Positions 50,651 through 60,030 of a stretch of DNA of 64,000 nucleotides are shown here, piece after piece. The notes below the pieces were generated by a model. That model was given only the letters and a program-made list of their open reading frames with translations. It did no database searches and was not told where the DNA came from. Where the stretch lies: assembly GCA_045629285.1 (NCBI GenBank), contig JAZQQY010000034.1, positions 62,001 through 126,000 of the forward strand, written 5' to 3'. How positions within the stretch are numbered: position 1 is the first letter of the stretch; every line of letters starts with the position of its first letter. Source of the stretch: UBA1723 sp045629285 (GTDB lineage: Bacteria; Bacteroidota; Bacteroidia; Bacteroidales; Paludibacteraceae). The translations under genes were made by a program, and so were the position numbers.

Positions 50651-53079
50651 CAGAAGCAAAACTTTCATTCGGCAAGATTCGCGACTTGGTTAAGTCGGAA
50701 TGTTTGTCTGATTTGGGTAAGGAGAAGTGCGACCAGATGTCGTTCCTTACTAACTACGACACTATATTGGAGGAGGCGAACCGTACCAATGAGTTTGTCC
50801 GCATCCTTCAGGAAGAGGATTTTCCTACCGACGGTTTCTACGATGTCAGGGAGGCAATCCAGAGAATTAAAGTTGTCGGCACCTATATAGAGCCGGCAGA
50901 ACTATTTGATTTAAGCCGTGTTGTTGAGGCAATCGGCAGCATCGTAAGTTTCTTCGCTAATCGTGAAGAGGGCACGTACTATTATCTTCAGGAGTTGTCG
51001 CGTGATGTGTTTACATTCCCTGATATCCAACGTGCAATTGCAAGAATCCTGGATAAATATGGTCAGATAAAGGACACCGCGTCATCAAAACTCGGGGAGA
51101 TTCGTCGTGAGAAGGCGGTTACGGAGGGTAGCATCTCAAGAAATATGTCGTCTATCCTTCGTAAGGCTGTGGAAGACGGAATTGTGGAGAAGGGAACTAC
51201 TCCGGCTGTACGTGACGGACGTTTGGTGATTCCTATTTCACCTTTCTTTAAGAAGAAACTTCGTGGTATCGTACACGACGAGTCGGCTACTGGAAAGACC
51301 GTCTTTATCGAGCCAGAGATTATTGTCGAGGCTAATAACAAGTTGCGTGAACTTGAAGCTGAGGAGCAGCGAGAAATCGTCAGAATCCTTACAGAGTTCA
51401 CTACAGAAATATTGCGCCCACGCACAGATGAGTTGCTGTTCTCAGTTGACTATCTGGCAGTTGTGGACTTTACAAGAGCAAAAGCACAGTTTGCATTGAA
51501 GACAAACAGTGTGATGCCAAAATTGCGTAACGAGCAGGTTATCGATTGGCACGATGCCATTCACCCGTTGCTTTTCCTATCTCATCAGGCGTCGGGAAAG
51601 GAGATTGTTCCGCTTGATATCCGTCTTGATAAGAATAATCGTATTTTGCTTATTTCCGGACCCAATGCAGGTGGTAAGAGTGTCTGCTTGAAGAGTGTAG
51701 GATTGATCCAATATATGGCTCAATGTGGTATGCTTGTGCCAATGCATGCCGACAGTGAGGTCGGAATCTTCAACGACATTTTGATCAACATCGGTGATGA
51801 GCAGAGTATTGAAAACGACTTGAGTACATATAGCTCGCATCTTTCTTACATGAAGGAGTTTGCGAAGAAGTGTAATGGCAAGACAATCCTTTTGATTGAT
51901 GAGTTTGGAGGCGGTACGGAGCCACGAATCGGTGGAGCTATCGCTGAGGCTTTGCTTGACCATTTCAACCGCCAGAAGTCGTTCGGAGTGATTACAACTC
52001 ACTTCACAAACCTTAAGCAGTTTGCTACAGATACAGACGGTATCATCAACGGTGCGATGCTTTACGACCGCCACGAAATGCGTCCGCTATTCCGTCTTGA
52101 AATAGGAAATCCGGGAAGTTCATTCGCACTTGAGATCGCAAGAAAGATTGGTTTGCCAGAGAGCGTGATCGCACGTGCTACAGAGATTGTCGGCAACGAT
52201 TACGTCAATATGGAGAAGTATCTCCAAGATATCGTGCGTGACAAACGTTACTGGGAGAACAAACGTCAGAATATCCGTCAGAAAGAGAAGCATATCGAGG
52301 AGCTGGAGGCTAAACTTACTGAAGATGTCAACGGTATCAGCGTTGAGCGTAGAAGAATCCTAAGCGAGGCGAAAGCTAAATCTAAAGAGTTGCTCGACGG
52401 TGCAAATGCCAAGATTGAGCGCACAATCAAACTTATCAAGGAGGCCAAGGCTGAGAAGGATGCAACTCGTCAGGCTCGTGAAGAGTTGAATCAGTATAAG
52501 GATAATGTCGTCTATGGCGACGAGAAGGATGAGTTTGCAAAGAAGGTTGAGAAACTCAATGCCAAGAGCCAGCAGAAGAGTGGTAATCAGCCTCAACAGA
52601 AGCAGGAGAAGCCTATTCAGGTTGGCGACAGCGTGAAGTTGAAGAGTAGTGGAGCCAAAGGTAAGGTGTTGGAGATTAAGGGCAATAGCGCTGATGTCGC
52701 CTTGGGTAATCTTCGTACTACAGTAAAACTTAAGGATCTCCAGCTTACTCAGGAAGCAGCACAGAAGCAGCAGAAATTCAGTTTCAATATTGTGTCGACT
52801 CACAACTCAGATATCATGCATGAGCGCTCTATTAATTTCAAGCAACAGATAGATGTGCGTGGAATGCGTGCAGACGAAGCATTGCAGGCAGTCAGCTACT
52901 ATATTGAAGATGCCATCATGCTTGATGCTGGTACAGTGCGTATCCTTCACGGTACAGGCACAGGAGTCCTACGTCAGGTGATTCGTGAGTATTTGAGAAC
53001 CGTACCACAGGTCAAGAGTTTCCGTGACGAGCATGTTGATTTTGGAGGTGCTGGAATCACTGTTGTGGAGGTAGGATAG
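50647..53079 (+). CDS. mutS2: MutS2 / RqcU-type ATPase with Smr domain
   Basis: The 810-residue protein has an N-terminal MutS2 core, the ATPase with Walker A LLISGPNAGGKSVCLKSVGL and Walker B ILLIDEFGGGTEP, a long coiled coil (about 520-640), a KOW-like segment (VGDSVKLKSSGAKGKVLEIK) and a C-terminal Smr nuclease domain (IDVRGMRADEALQAVSYYIE, LHGTGTGVLRQVIREYL). MutS2 suppresses recombination and, in Bacillus, splits stalled ribosomes. It is full length. It converges with the 53083 gene with only three bases between stops and no visible terminator. Confidence 0.95.
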   Translation: MTEAKLSFGKIRDLVKSECLSDLGKEKCDQMSFLTNYDTILEEANRTNEFVRILQEEDFPTDGFYDVREAIQRIKVVGTYIEPAELFDLSRVVEAIGSIVSFFANREEGTYYYLQELSRDVFTFPDIQRAIARILDKYGQIKDTASSKLGEIRREKAVTEGSISRNMSSILRKAVEDGIVEKGTTPAVRDGRLVIPISPFFKKKLRGIVHDESATGKTVFIEPEIIVEANNKLRELEAEEQREIVRILTEFTTEILRPRTDELLFSVDYLAVVDFTRAKAQFALKTNSVMPKLRNEQVIDWHDAIHPLLFLSHQASGKEIVPLDIRLDKNNRILLISGPNAGGKSVCLKSVGLIQYMAQCGMLVPMHADSEVGIFNDILINIGDEQSIENDLSTYSSHLSYMKEFAKKCNGKTILLIDEFGGGTEPRIGGAIAEALLDHFNRQKSFGVITTHFTNLKQFATDTDGIINGAMLYDRHEMRPLFRLEIGNPGSSFALEIARKIGLPESVIARATEIVGNDYVNMEKYLQDIVRDKRYWENKRQNIRQKEKHIEELEAKLTEDVNGISVERRRILSEAKAKSKELLDGANAKIERTIKLIKEAKAEKDATRQAREELNQYKDNVVYGDEKDEFAKKVEKLNAKSQQKSGNQPQQKQEKPIQVGDSVKLKSSGAKGKVLEIKGNSADVALGNLRTTVKLKDLQLTQEAAQKQQKFSFNIVSTHNSDIMHERSINFKQQIDVRGMRADEALQAVSYYIEDAIMLDAGTVRILHGTGTGVLRQVIREYLRTVPQVKSFRDEHVDFGGAGITVVEVG

Positions 53080-53082
53080 CCA

Positions 53083-53388
53083 CTAGTTGATTTTGATTTC
53101 TGCGTTGTTTGCTTTTCTCATGTTTTCTGCGATTTCATTGTTGGCAACATTTTTCTTCGAATCAACTTTTGCTTTCTTGATTTCAAAGAATGTACGTGAA
53201 TCTGTCTGATGAGCAACACCGTTAACTACAACGAAGTAGACGGGAACTCTTTCACCCTTTTCATTAATAGTGCATTTAACGTAAGTTTTCTCTACTGATG
53301 CTGCGTCAAACTCGTTTGCTACAACTGGAGTGAAGATAAATGCTAGTGCAATTGATGCTGCCTTAAAAAATGCTGTTTTCATAGTCAT
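53083..53388 (-). CDS. Small exported protein, unknown
   Basis: The 101-residue protein has a signal peptide (MTMKTAFFKAASIALAFIFT, cleavage near VVANEF). A short beta-rich region (VKCTINEKGERVPVYFVVVN) and a charged helical end (NNEIAENMRKANNAEIKIN) follow. The second Met (53382) is an equally plausible start. A -7 element at 53464-53471 on the minus strand lies about 75 bases upstream. No family is recognised. It ends three bases from the mutS2 stop. Confidence 0.65.
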   Translation of the reverse strand: MTMKTAFFKAASIALAFIFTPVVANEFDAASVEKTYVKCTINEKGERVPVYFVVVNGVAHQTDSRTFFEIKKAKVDSKKNVANNEIAENMRKANNAEIKIN

Positions 53389-53463
53389 GAATTTAGATTG
53401 TTAATAATAATGCGTTTTTGATTTCAGTTCGTTGTGTGTCGTTGTGTGTTTTGATTACAATGG

Positions 53464-53471
53464 CAAAGATA
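53464..53471 (-). promoter_or_regulatory. Bacteroidota -7 promoter element (minus strand)
   Basis: CAAAGATA reads TATCTTTG on the minus strand, upstream of the 53388 start. The rest of the 53389-53762 gap is AT-rich, with short GTTGTGTGTC repeats near 53432-53450. Nothing else is recognised there. Confidence 0.65.
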
Positions 53472-53762
53472 GATCAAACTTAAAATCCGCTAGGTTAAAA
53501 AAACTCCAAAAAATAGGATTTTCACATCATGTTAATTTTTGTAAAAATCAGTCAGCATAAGAGAGGATTTTAACAATTAAAAAAAGGATTTACAGACAGA
53601 AAAAAATATGTACTTTTTGTTCAAATGTTATGAATGTATATAAGATTTAGGGTTGTAGATCAACAACTTAAGTCTGTTTATCGGCGAAATATCTTGACGC
53701 ATTTAGATAAATCGCAATAAGCCAAATCAAGAAAAAGGTTAATAATGTATCCTATAAGTCTT

Positions 53763-56039
53763 TTATTTTGTCATGACCTTAAATACTCTGTTTCTGACTT
53801 TCACCAAATAAACCTGCTGGCGACGTACTGCAATCTCGTGTTTGATGCTTACACTCTTGCTTGTGATGATTCTGTTGCCAGAAACGGAATATATTTCAAT
53901 TGTCTCAAACGGTGCGTTGACGATGATAATCTTACCGCCGGAGCTAAGAACCTGAATGTTATTGGCAATAAATTCGTCGACTCCGACTCCACCATATTGA
54001 TAACCGCGTTGTAGAGTGTCGTGGCAGACTATACAGATTGAATCACCTGTGAATCCGAATGTTGAATCCGTAGGTTCGATATGTCCAAACACCTCACATA
54101 CATGACCGCCTAACGAAGGAGTCATCTCTACATCCTGAATCAACTTGTCACAGACGCTACAAACAATTTTTGCTGTGTAACCAGGTGATACACAACCAGG
54201 TTCGACAGCAGGAATAATTTCAACAGAGTCATGTGGCTGTAGGCCGATGATTGTCTGCATCACGATTACATCTCCACATAATTCACAGTGAGATCCGTTT
54301 GTCTTTCCCAACTTATTGCAAGAGGCTGGAATTCCGGAATCTATAACCGCAACATGCTCCAGTTTGGCAATCTTTGTGCGAGCTACGATCGTATCTCCGC
54401 AAACTTTACAGTTTACACCTACGCTCCATCCGAATGAGTTGCATGTAGGAGTGATTGCAACCAATGTATCTGCCGTGTGTTGAAGCTTCTCGGTGTATGT
54501 TGGATGCTTAAGAGTGTCGTTACAAACACGGCATTTCATCCAAGCTGTTGTTCCATGCGACGAACATGTCGACATTGTAGCTGGTATCGTATCTATATCG
54601 TGAGCCAGCATAGGGAGTGTGTCTGGCGTTTGCAGAACGGTGTTGCATACTCTGCAATATATATGGTCCGTCAAACCCATAGTTTGGCATGTAGGCTTTA
54701 CTCCCTTGATTGTATCTGATTTATGATCAAGTTGAGGAACGAAGTCTGGCATCACAAGCGTGTCGCCACAAAGAGAACAGAATGTTCCTGTCGTGTGACC
54801 GGCAGCTTTGCAAGTCGCTTCGACTGCAGATAATACACTTTCTTTATGCTGAAGTTTAGCTAGTACGTTTGATGTCTGTAAAACCATTCCGCATCCAGAA
54901 CACCTTGATCCTGCTGTATGTCCTTCGGAGTGACATGTCGGTTCCACAGCTTCTGTTGTGATTTCAATACAACAATGGTTGTCCGGATTGAAAATGTCTT
55001 TGTCTCCATATACTTTTTCCGGTGTGCCGTATGCACTGCAATAATCATATTTGTTGACGGTATGCTTGACTACGATTGATCCTGTTGAGTCTTTCTCAAT
55101 GGCCCCTTTTTCAATCTCTTCTTTAGTATATCCGTTGGTGTTTTCAATCGTACCTTTATTGTTGCCGACACCCTTTTGGTCGGTAACCGTGTTGTCCCAT
55201 GCGCAATCTTTGATTTTTGAGTTATCATTGGTTGTGGCTGCAATCGCTCCACCGTTTCCGCTCTTGACCTCAACCTCACCACCGTTGAAACAGTTTTCTA
55301 TTGTTCCATTGTCGGCATTTCCACAAATTCCTCCTGTGTAGTTGGTCAACGAACCAGCGCTATATGAGTTTTCTACTCTAGCGGTATTTTCGCAACTTTT
55401 TATTGTGCCGGAATTTGTTCCGCAGATTCCGCCCACGACTTCAGAAAGACTTCTTACGATGCAGACTCCTCCGATATTGGAGCAACCGTCGATTGTGCCG
55501 CTGTTCACACCGGCAATACCACCTGCTTTGGATGCCATTCCGGTTGAAAAATTGTCTATTGTCGAGTTGACGCTATGACAGTTGATGATGGATCCTTTGT
55601 TTTCTCCGGTAATCGCACCTTGTTTCACGACGGCTAAAGCAGTAGAAACTTTGATGTTAGCCTCTTTGACTGTCACATTTTTGATTGTCCCGTTGTTGAT
55701 GCCGAAAAGACCAAGATTACTGTCTACGTTTTTTTGTATAGTCAGACCGCTTACGGAGTGTCCTTGTCCGTCAAAAGTTCCATTGTAGGATTTCTTTGTG
55801 CCTATAGGAGTCCAAGGTGAATATGATGAGATATCCACGTCGGCAGTCAATATAGCGTTAGCTCCGTATGTTCCGTTGTTTACTAGGTCGGCAAATTCCT
55901 TTAGATCAGAGTCGCTTGAGATGAAGTATGTGCCATCAGTGTCTTTTTCAATAGCAAGGATGTTGAGTGCATAGAATGCTAATAGTAAAGTTGTAAATAA
56001 ACGAATAAATCCTTTTGTCATGATATGTCCTTTCTTCAT
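53763..56039 (-). CDS. Large secreted GLUG / Cys-repeat surface protein
   Basis: The 758-residue exported protein has a signal peptide (hydrophobic 11-30). Residues about 35-300 form a beta-helix-like region with GLUG-type turns (FGINNGTIKNVTV, GGIAGVNSGTIDGCSN, GGICGTNSGTIKSCEN, GGICGNADNGTIENCFN). Residues about 362-680 hold seven tandem repeats plus one degenerate repeat, each reading PTCxxxGxTxGxxCxxCGDT...LxH. Cysteines of the first six units fall at 369, 410, 451, 492, 533 and 574, an exact 41-residue period, each with a CxxC pair. The last ~60 residues (IEIYSVSGNRIITSKSV, VYLVKV) resemble a short T9SS sorting domain. Start at 56039 or Met7 (56021). Probably a cell-surface protein with unknown ligand. 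Confidence 0.85.
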   Translation of the reverse strand: MKKGHIMTKGFIRLFTTLLLAFYALNILAIEKDTDGTYFISSDSDLKEFADLVNNGTYGANAILTADVDISSYSPWTPIGTKKSYNGTFDGQGHSVSGLTIQKNVDSNLGLFGINNGTIKNVTVKEANIKVSTALAVVKQGAITGENKGSIINCHSVNSTIDNFSTGMASKAGGIAGVNSGTIDGCSNIGGVCIVRSLSEVVGGICGTNSGTIKSCENTARVENSYSAGSLTNYTGGICGNADNGTIENCFNGGEVEVKSGNGGAIAATTNDNSKIKDCAWDNTVTDQKGVGNNKGTIENTNGYTKEEIEKGAIEKDSTGSIVVKHTVNKYDYCSAYGTPEKVYGDKDIFNPDNHCCIEITTEAVEPTCHSEGHTAGSRCSGCGMVLQTSNVLAKLQHKESVLSAVEATCKAAGHTTGTFCSLCGDTLVMPDFVPQLDHKSDTIKGVKPTCQTMGLTDHIYCRVCNTVLQTPDTLPMLAHDIDTIPATMSTCSSHGTTAWMKCRVCNDTLKHPTYTEKLQHTADTLVAITPTCNSFGWSVGVNCKVCGDTIVARTKIAKLEHVAVIDSGIPASCNKLGKTNGSHCELCGDVIVMQTIIGLQPHDSVEIIPAVEPGCVSPGYTAKIVCSVCDKLIQDVEMTPSLGGHVCEVFGHIEPTDSTFGFTGDSICIVCHDTLQRGYQYGGVGVDEFIANNIQVLSSGGKIIIVNAPFETIEIYSVSGNRIITSKSVSIKHEIAVRRQQVYLVKVRNRVFKVMTK

Positions 56040-56097
56040 TAAAACGGTCTAAAAGATGTAGATGGAAATATTCCTGTCAACATAGGCCTAGTACTTA

Positions 56098-56105
56098 CAA
56101 ATATA
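56098..56105 (-). promoter_or_regulatory. Bacteroidota -7 promoter element (minus strand)
   Basis: CAAATATA reads TATATTTG on the minus strand, about 58 bases before the surface-protein start. Confidence 0.6.
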
Positions 56106-56246
56106 TTGTTTTTTTCGTGATATCTTCAATTTTTATTCTCTTTATTTCATTTAGGTACGAGTTAAGATGACAGATTGTTTATTTCTTGTCAACAATGAGG
56201 TAAATAACATTTGACCGGATTCTCTGGCAAATGCCGATAGATTGTC

Positions 56247-56254
56247 TATCTTTG
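56247..56254 (+). promoter_or_regulatory. Bacteroidota -7 promoter of dnaB
   Basis: TATCTTTG lies 29 bases before ATG 56284. The alternative TTG start at 56242 lies upstream of it and is therefore unlikely. Confidence 0.72.
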
Positions 56255-56283
56255 TAAACGAAAATAAAAGAAAGACTTATACA

Positions 56284-57834
56284 ATGGCTATCGGTGAATC
56301 TAAATCAACAAAGAAATCGAAGAAAGGTGTCGCACCTGACATTATCGAGGTGAGAGACATGGGCGGGGTGGTTCCTCCTCAGGCACCGGAGATTGAAAAC
56401 TCAGTGATCGGAGCAATTTTGACAAACCCAGGATGCTTCTCTGAAATCTGTACGATTTTGAAGAAGGAGACATTCTATGTGCCTAAAAACGCTCTTGTCT
56501 ATGAGACTATCTCTTATTTGGGAAGTACACAGCAGTCAATCGACCTTTTCACAGTTTCCGAGGAGCTTAAGAAACGAGATTTGTTCGACACTATCGGTGG
56601 AATGCCGGTCCTTATCGAGTACACGCAGAATGTGATTTCCGTCGCCAATGTATATGAACATTCAAAAATTCTTGCAGCCAAGGCACTTGAGAGAGAACTG
56701 ATCAAGTATTCCACTGAAATTCAGCGTCGTGCATTCAATGAGGACGAGGATGTGGACAAGTTGATACAGGCAGCCGAGGCGATGCTTTACGATATTTCGC
56801 AGCACAATATTGAAAAAGACTTTACTCCGATCAGCGATGTTTTGCCGACAGTAAAGGCTAACATTGAAGCTGCAGCCAATAATAAGGAGGGTGTCGGTGG
56901 TGTGCCGAGCGGATTTACGAAACTTGACGGTATGACCAACGGATGGCAGAAGTCCGACCTTATCATTATCGCCGCTCGTCCGGCCATGGGTAAGACAGCC
57001 TTCGTGCTTTCGATGGCGAGAAATATAGCCGACAAGGATATTCCGGTAGCAGTGTTCTCACTGGAGATGAGTAACGACCAGTTGGCAACCCGTATGCTGG
57101 TCAATGTGACTGAACTTCCGTCGGAGAAGATTAAGAAGGGCCAGCTTAACATCGATGAAATGAAGCGTTTGAGTCAGGGACTTGACTATTTGACTCAGAA
57201 ACCGATTTATCTTGATGATACTCCGAGCCTTTCCGTATTTGAATTTGCTACTAAGGCTCGACGTTTGGTGCGTGATAAGGGAGTTAAGATTATCGTGATC
57301 GACTACTTGCAGTTGATGAATGCCAGCGGTATGGCGTATGGAAGCCGAGAACAGGAGGTCAGCACGATATCACGTTCGTTAAAGCAGTTGGCTAAGGAGT
57401 TGATGGTGCCGATCATTGCGTTGTCACAGTTGAACCGTAGTGTGGAGAGCCGTGACAAGCAGGATAAGCGACCACAGTTGTCAGACTTGCGTGAATCTGG
57501 AGCCATCGAGCAGGATGCCGATATGGTATTGTTCATCCACCGTCCGGAATATTATAAATTGGAGTTTATGTCTGATAATACTACTCCAGCAGCTGGACTT
57601 GCTGAGATCATCATTGCCAAGCACCGTAATGGTTCGGTGGGTGATGTGATGCTTCGATTCATGGGAGCCCAGACAAAGTTCTGCAACTACGAAGATGGAG
57701 GTGCAGAATCGATGGATTCTGGTTATGTGGAGGTCGCATCCAATATCAATCCAGGTTATGCGTCGGGTAATGATGCAGTCAATGTCGACTCTACAGTACC
57801 GGCATTTTTGGATTCAGCACCAGCACCGTTCTAA
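56284..57834 (+). CDS. dnaB: Replicative DNA helicase DnaB
   Basis: The 516-residue hexameric helicase unwinds DNA at the replication fork. A basic N-terminal extension (IGESKSTKKSKKGVAPDI) leads into the N-terminal collar domain (PPQAPEIENSVIGAILTNPG) and the RecA-like ATPase: Walker A ARPAMGKTAFVLSMARN, Walker B IIVIDYLQLM, DRPQLSDLRESGAIEQDAD-type motif (KRPQLSDLRESGAIEQDAD) and IIAKHRNGSVGDV. No intein interrupts it. The C-terminal tail is low-complexity. It is followed by ung after about 90 AT-rich bases. Confidence 0.97.
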   Translation: MAIGESKSTKKSKKGVAPDIIEVRDMGGVVPPQAPEIENSVIGAILTNPGCFSEICTILKKETFYVPKNALVYETISYLGSTQQSIDLFTVSEELKKRDLFDTIGGMPVLIEYTQNVISVANVYEHSKILAAKALERELIKYSTEIQRRAFNEDEDVDKLIQAAEAMLYDISQHNIEKDFTPISDVLPTVKANIEAAANNKEGVGGVPSGFTKLDGMTNGWQKSDLIIIAARPAMGKTAFVLSMARNIADKDIPVAVFSLEMSNDQLATRMLVNVTELPSEKIKKGQLNIDEMKRLSQGLDYLTQKPIYLDDTPSLSVFEFATKARRLVRDKGVKIIVIDYLQLMNASGMAYGSREQEVSTISRSLKQLAKELMVPIIALSQLNRSVESRDKQDKRPQLSDLRESGAIEQDADMVLFIHRPEYYKLEFMSDNTTPAAGLAEIIIAKHRNGSVGDVMLRFMGAQTKFCNYEDGGAESMDSGYVEVASNINPGYASGNDAVNVDSTVPAFLDSAPAPF

Positions 57835-57922
57835 GAGATAATGAAGAGTTAAGAATGAAAGGTGAAGAATTTTGACTTCCAATTTTTAGCTCTTAATTTT
57901 TAATTTTTAATTTTCAAAAAGG

Positions 57923-58585
57923 TTGGACGTTAGAATAGAGCAATCTTGGAAGGAAGTTTTGGCAGGGGAATTTGAGAAACCATATTTCTCTCTGCTTACT
58001 TCATTTGTAAGAAAAGAGTATCAGGAGGCGGAAGTATATCCTCCTGGCGGAAAAATTTTTTCAGCATTTGATCTTACTCCGTTCAGAGATGTTAAGGTTG
58101 TGATACTTGGTCAGGATCCTTACCACGAACCAGGTCAGGCGCATGGTTTGGCATTTTCAGTACAGCCAGGTGTGATGATTCCACCGTCGCTTCAGAATAT
58201 CTATAAGGAGATTGCCGACGACGTGCATGCTCCATATCCGAATTCCGGATTCCTTGAACGTTGGGCGAAGCAGGGCGTGTTGCTTTTGAACAATGTGTTG
58301 ACAGTTCGACGAGCAACGCCGTTGAGCCACCAAGGAAAAGGTTGGGAGGAGTTTACGGACAGAGTGGTCGAATTGCTATCGTCGAAAAGAGAGAATCTTG
58401 TATTCATGTTGTGGGGATCACAGGCACAACGAAAAGGAATGGTGATCGACACCAACAAGCATCTTGTATTGAAGGCTCCACATCCGTCGCCATTGTCGGC
58501 ATATAGAGGGTTCTTCGGCTGCAAGCATTTCAGCAAAGCCAACGAATATTTGAGACAGCACGGAAAAGGGGAGATAGTGTGGTGA
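57923..58585 (+). CDS. ung: Uracil-DNA glycosylase (family 1)
   Basis: This 220-residue base-excision repair enzyme removes uracil from DNA. The catalytic water-activating motif is VVILGQDPYHEPGQAHGLAF (Asp near 64). The uracil-binding LLLNNVLTVR region and the Leu-loop KAPHPSPLSAYRGFFGCKHF (His near 187) follow. A TTG start at 57923 gives LDVRIEQSWKEVL, matching the family's beginning; no ATG fits. The upstream stretch is an AT-rich run of TTTTTAATT repeats without a clear promoter, so it may rely on dnaB transcription. Confidence 0.95.
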   Translation: MDVRIEQSWKEVLAGEFEKPYFSLLTSFVRKEYQEAEVYPPGGKIFSAFDLTPFRDVKVVILGQDPYHEPGQAHGLAFSVQPGVMIPPSLQNIYKEIADDVHAPYPNSGFLERWAKQGVLLLNNVLTVRRATPLSHQGKGWEEFTDRVVELLSSKRENLVFMLWGSQAQRKGMVIDTNKHLVLKAPHPSPLSAYRGFFGCKHFSKANEYLRQHGKGEIVW

Positions 58586-58592
58586 TTTAATC

Positions 58593-58897
58593 ATGAAACA
58601 ATTTAAATATTATTTGTTGCTAATTGCATTTTTTTTCTCTGGAGCAGTGATGAATTCTTGTATTGAAGAGGAGGAAGATGAGGATGATCAGCCAGAAGAG
58701 TATGTTGATCCACATGAGTATGTTGATTTAGGGTTGCCGAGTGGTTTGAAATGGGCGACAGAGAACGTAGGTGCTCTAAAACCAGAAGAAGTTGGCGGTT
58801 ATTTTTCATGGGGCGATGTGGAAGAAAAGGATTCTTATTATTGGGGAATGTCAGTCTTCATTATACAGGACAGTTGATTCGTCCTGTCATTGAATAA
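58593..58897 (+). pseudogene. Truncated lipoprotein with Fibrobacter-type paralogous domain
   Basis: A lipoprotein signal (KYYLLLIAFFFSGAVMNSC) and an acidic linker lead into YVDLGLPSGLKWATENVGAL and GGYFSWGDVEEKDSYYWG. This is the start of the 'Fibrobacter succinogenes major paralogous domain' that normally spans well over 100 residues. Here the frame ends after 94 codons at 58875-58877. In the next frame the bases 58859-58897 encode HYTGQLIRPVIE and a stop, which is the usual C-terminal end of the family. I infer a large internal deletion with a frameshift at the junction. A short 94-residue product might still be made. Confidence 0.65.
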
Positions 58898-59062
58898 TCT
58901 TCCAGTTGCATCGCTAAGCATAACTAACCATATTACGGCTAAAATGCAGCGTAATTCAATTGATATCATTCCTAATGCGTTGAATATGACAAAAAGTGGA
59001 GATATCAAATGCTTGGTTGGCTCTTTTGTTATGAATTTCTTAAAATCCATATTGCTAATCGT

Positions 59063-59122
59063 GATTTTTTTAAGAGTTGCGATTGTCAATGTGGATTCTT
59101 TTTAAAAAGTTGCGATTGCCAA
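59063..59122 (+). repeat. Imperfect direct repeat in a gene-free gap
   Basis: Two copies end in AGTTGCGATTGTCAA (59075-59089) and AGTTGCGATTGCCAA (59108-59122), offset by 33 bases, each preceded by a T-rich run. A weaker third copy may start near 59051. The gap 58898-59249 otherwise holds only short open frames with no recognisable product and the fabG promoter. Confidence 0.5.
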
Positions 59123-59209
59123 CCATTCATGTCGTTTCCTTTGTCAGATGGACGTTATGATTTTTCAATCCAATCTTGTGTTGCATTTCCAAAACTCAAA
59201 TGTTTTTTG

Positions 59210-59217
59210 TAGTTTTG
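59210..59217 (+). promoter_or_regulatory. Bacteroidota -7 promoter of fabG
   Basis: TAGTTTTG lies 32 bases before the ATG at 59250. Confidence 0.65.
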
Positions 59218-59249
59218 CATATATTTTTAGAAAATTCAAGAATTAAGAT

Positions 59250-59978
59250 ATGAAAGTAGCACTTGTTACAGGTGGTTCGAGAGGTATTGGTAGAGCTTGC
59301 TCAATCAAGTTGGCAGAGCAGGGTTACTACGTGCTAATCAACTATCAATCAAATGAGGCCGAAGCTCTTAACACTTTGGCAATGGTTAGAGAAAAGGGTA
59401 GCGACGGTGAGATCATCAAGTTCAACGTGGCTGATTGCGAGGCAACAGAGTCGGCAATCACTGCTTGGCAGGAGGCTCACAAGGATGAGTATATTGAGGT
59501 GTTGGTCAACAACGCAGGTATCCGCCGCGACCAGATCATGGTGTTCATGACTAACGAGGATTGGAGAAACGTTATCGACATCACAGTCAACGGTTTCCTT
59601 TACGTCACTCGTGCTCTTCTTCAGCCAATGGTTAGAAAGAAATTCGGACGCATCGTAAATATGGTTTCTCTATCTGGTTTGAAGGGTCTTCCTGGCCAGA
59701 CTAACTACTCTTTGGCTAAGGGAGGTATCATCGCCGCAACAAAGGCTTTAGCTCAGGAGGTTGCAAAGAAGAACGTTACTGTCAACGCTGTCGCTCCTGG
59801 TTTCATCCGTACAGATATGACTAAGGATTTGGATGAGGCTGAGTTGAAGAAGCAGATTCCAGCTAACCGTTTCGGTGAGCCAGAGGAAGTTGCCGCTGTA
59901 GTTGGCTTCTTGTGTACTAAGGAGGCTGCTTACGTTACAGGTCAGACAATCTCTGTTAACGGTGGTCTTTACACATAA
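59250..59978 (+). CDS. fabG: 3-oxoacyl-ACP reductase (FabG-type SDR)
   Basis: The 242-residue short-chain dehydrogenase has the NADPH motif VTGGSRGIGRA, VNNAG, the catalytic Ser-Tyr-Lys (SLSGLKG, then NYSLAKGG) and the C-terminal TGQTISVNGGLYT. The phrase NNAGIRRDQIMVFM is typical, in my memory, of FabG proteins in aryl-polyene/flexirubin-type clusters. It reduces 3-ketoacyl-ACP during fatty-acid or polyene assembly. A terminator separates it from the LpxL-like gene 107 bases downstream, so the pair is functionally suggestive but not a strict operon. Confidence 0.92.
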   Translation: MKVALVTGGSRGIGRACSIKLAEQGYYVLINYQSNEAEALNTLAMVREKGSDGEIIKFNVADCEATESAITAWQEAHKDEYIEVLVNNAGIRRDQIMVFMTNEDWRNVIDITVNGFLYVTRALLQPMVRKKFGRIVNMVSLSGLKGLPGQTNYSLAKGGIIAATKALAQEVAKKNVTVNAVAPGFIRTDMTKDLDEAELKKQIPANRFGEPEEVAAVVGFLCTKEAAYVTGQTISVNGGLYT

Positions 59979-60030
59979 GCCCACTAAATCCCTAAATGTG
60001 AAATTGGAACGTATTTGAATAATATGAATA

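Noticed and set aside
53763..54014. Plus-strand open frame at the 3' end of the GLUG surface protein
   Set aside because: It is antisense to a protein with clear signal peptide and repeats; no promoter.
56242..56283. Longer TTG start for dnaB
   Set aside because: The -7 promoter element at 56247-56254 lies downstream of it, and ATG 56284 gives the usual DnaB beginning.
59009..59212. 67-codon frame with repeated FFKSCDCQ
   Set aside because: The protein repeat simply reflects the 33-base DNA repeat; there is no start context or recognisable product.
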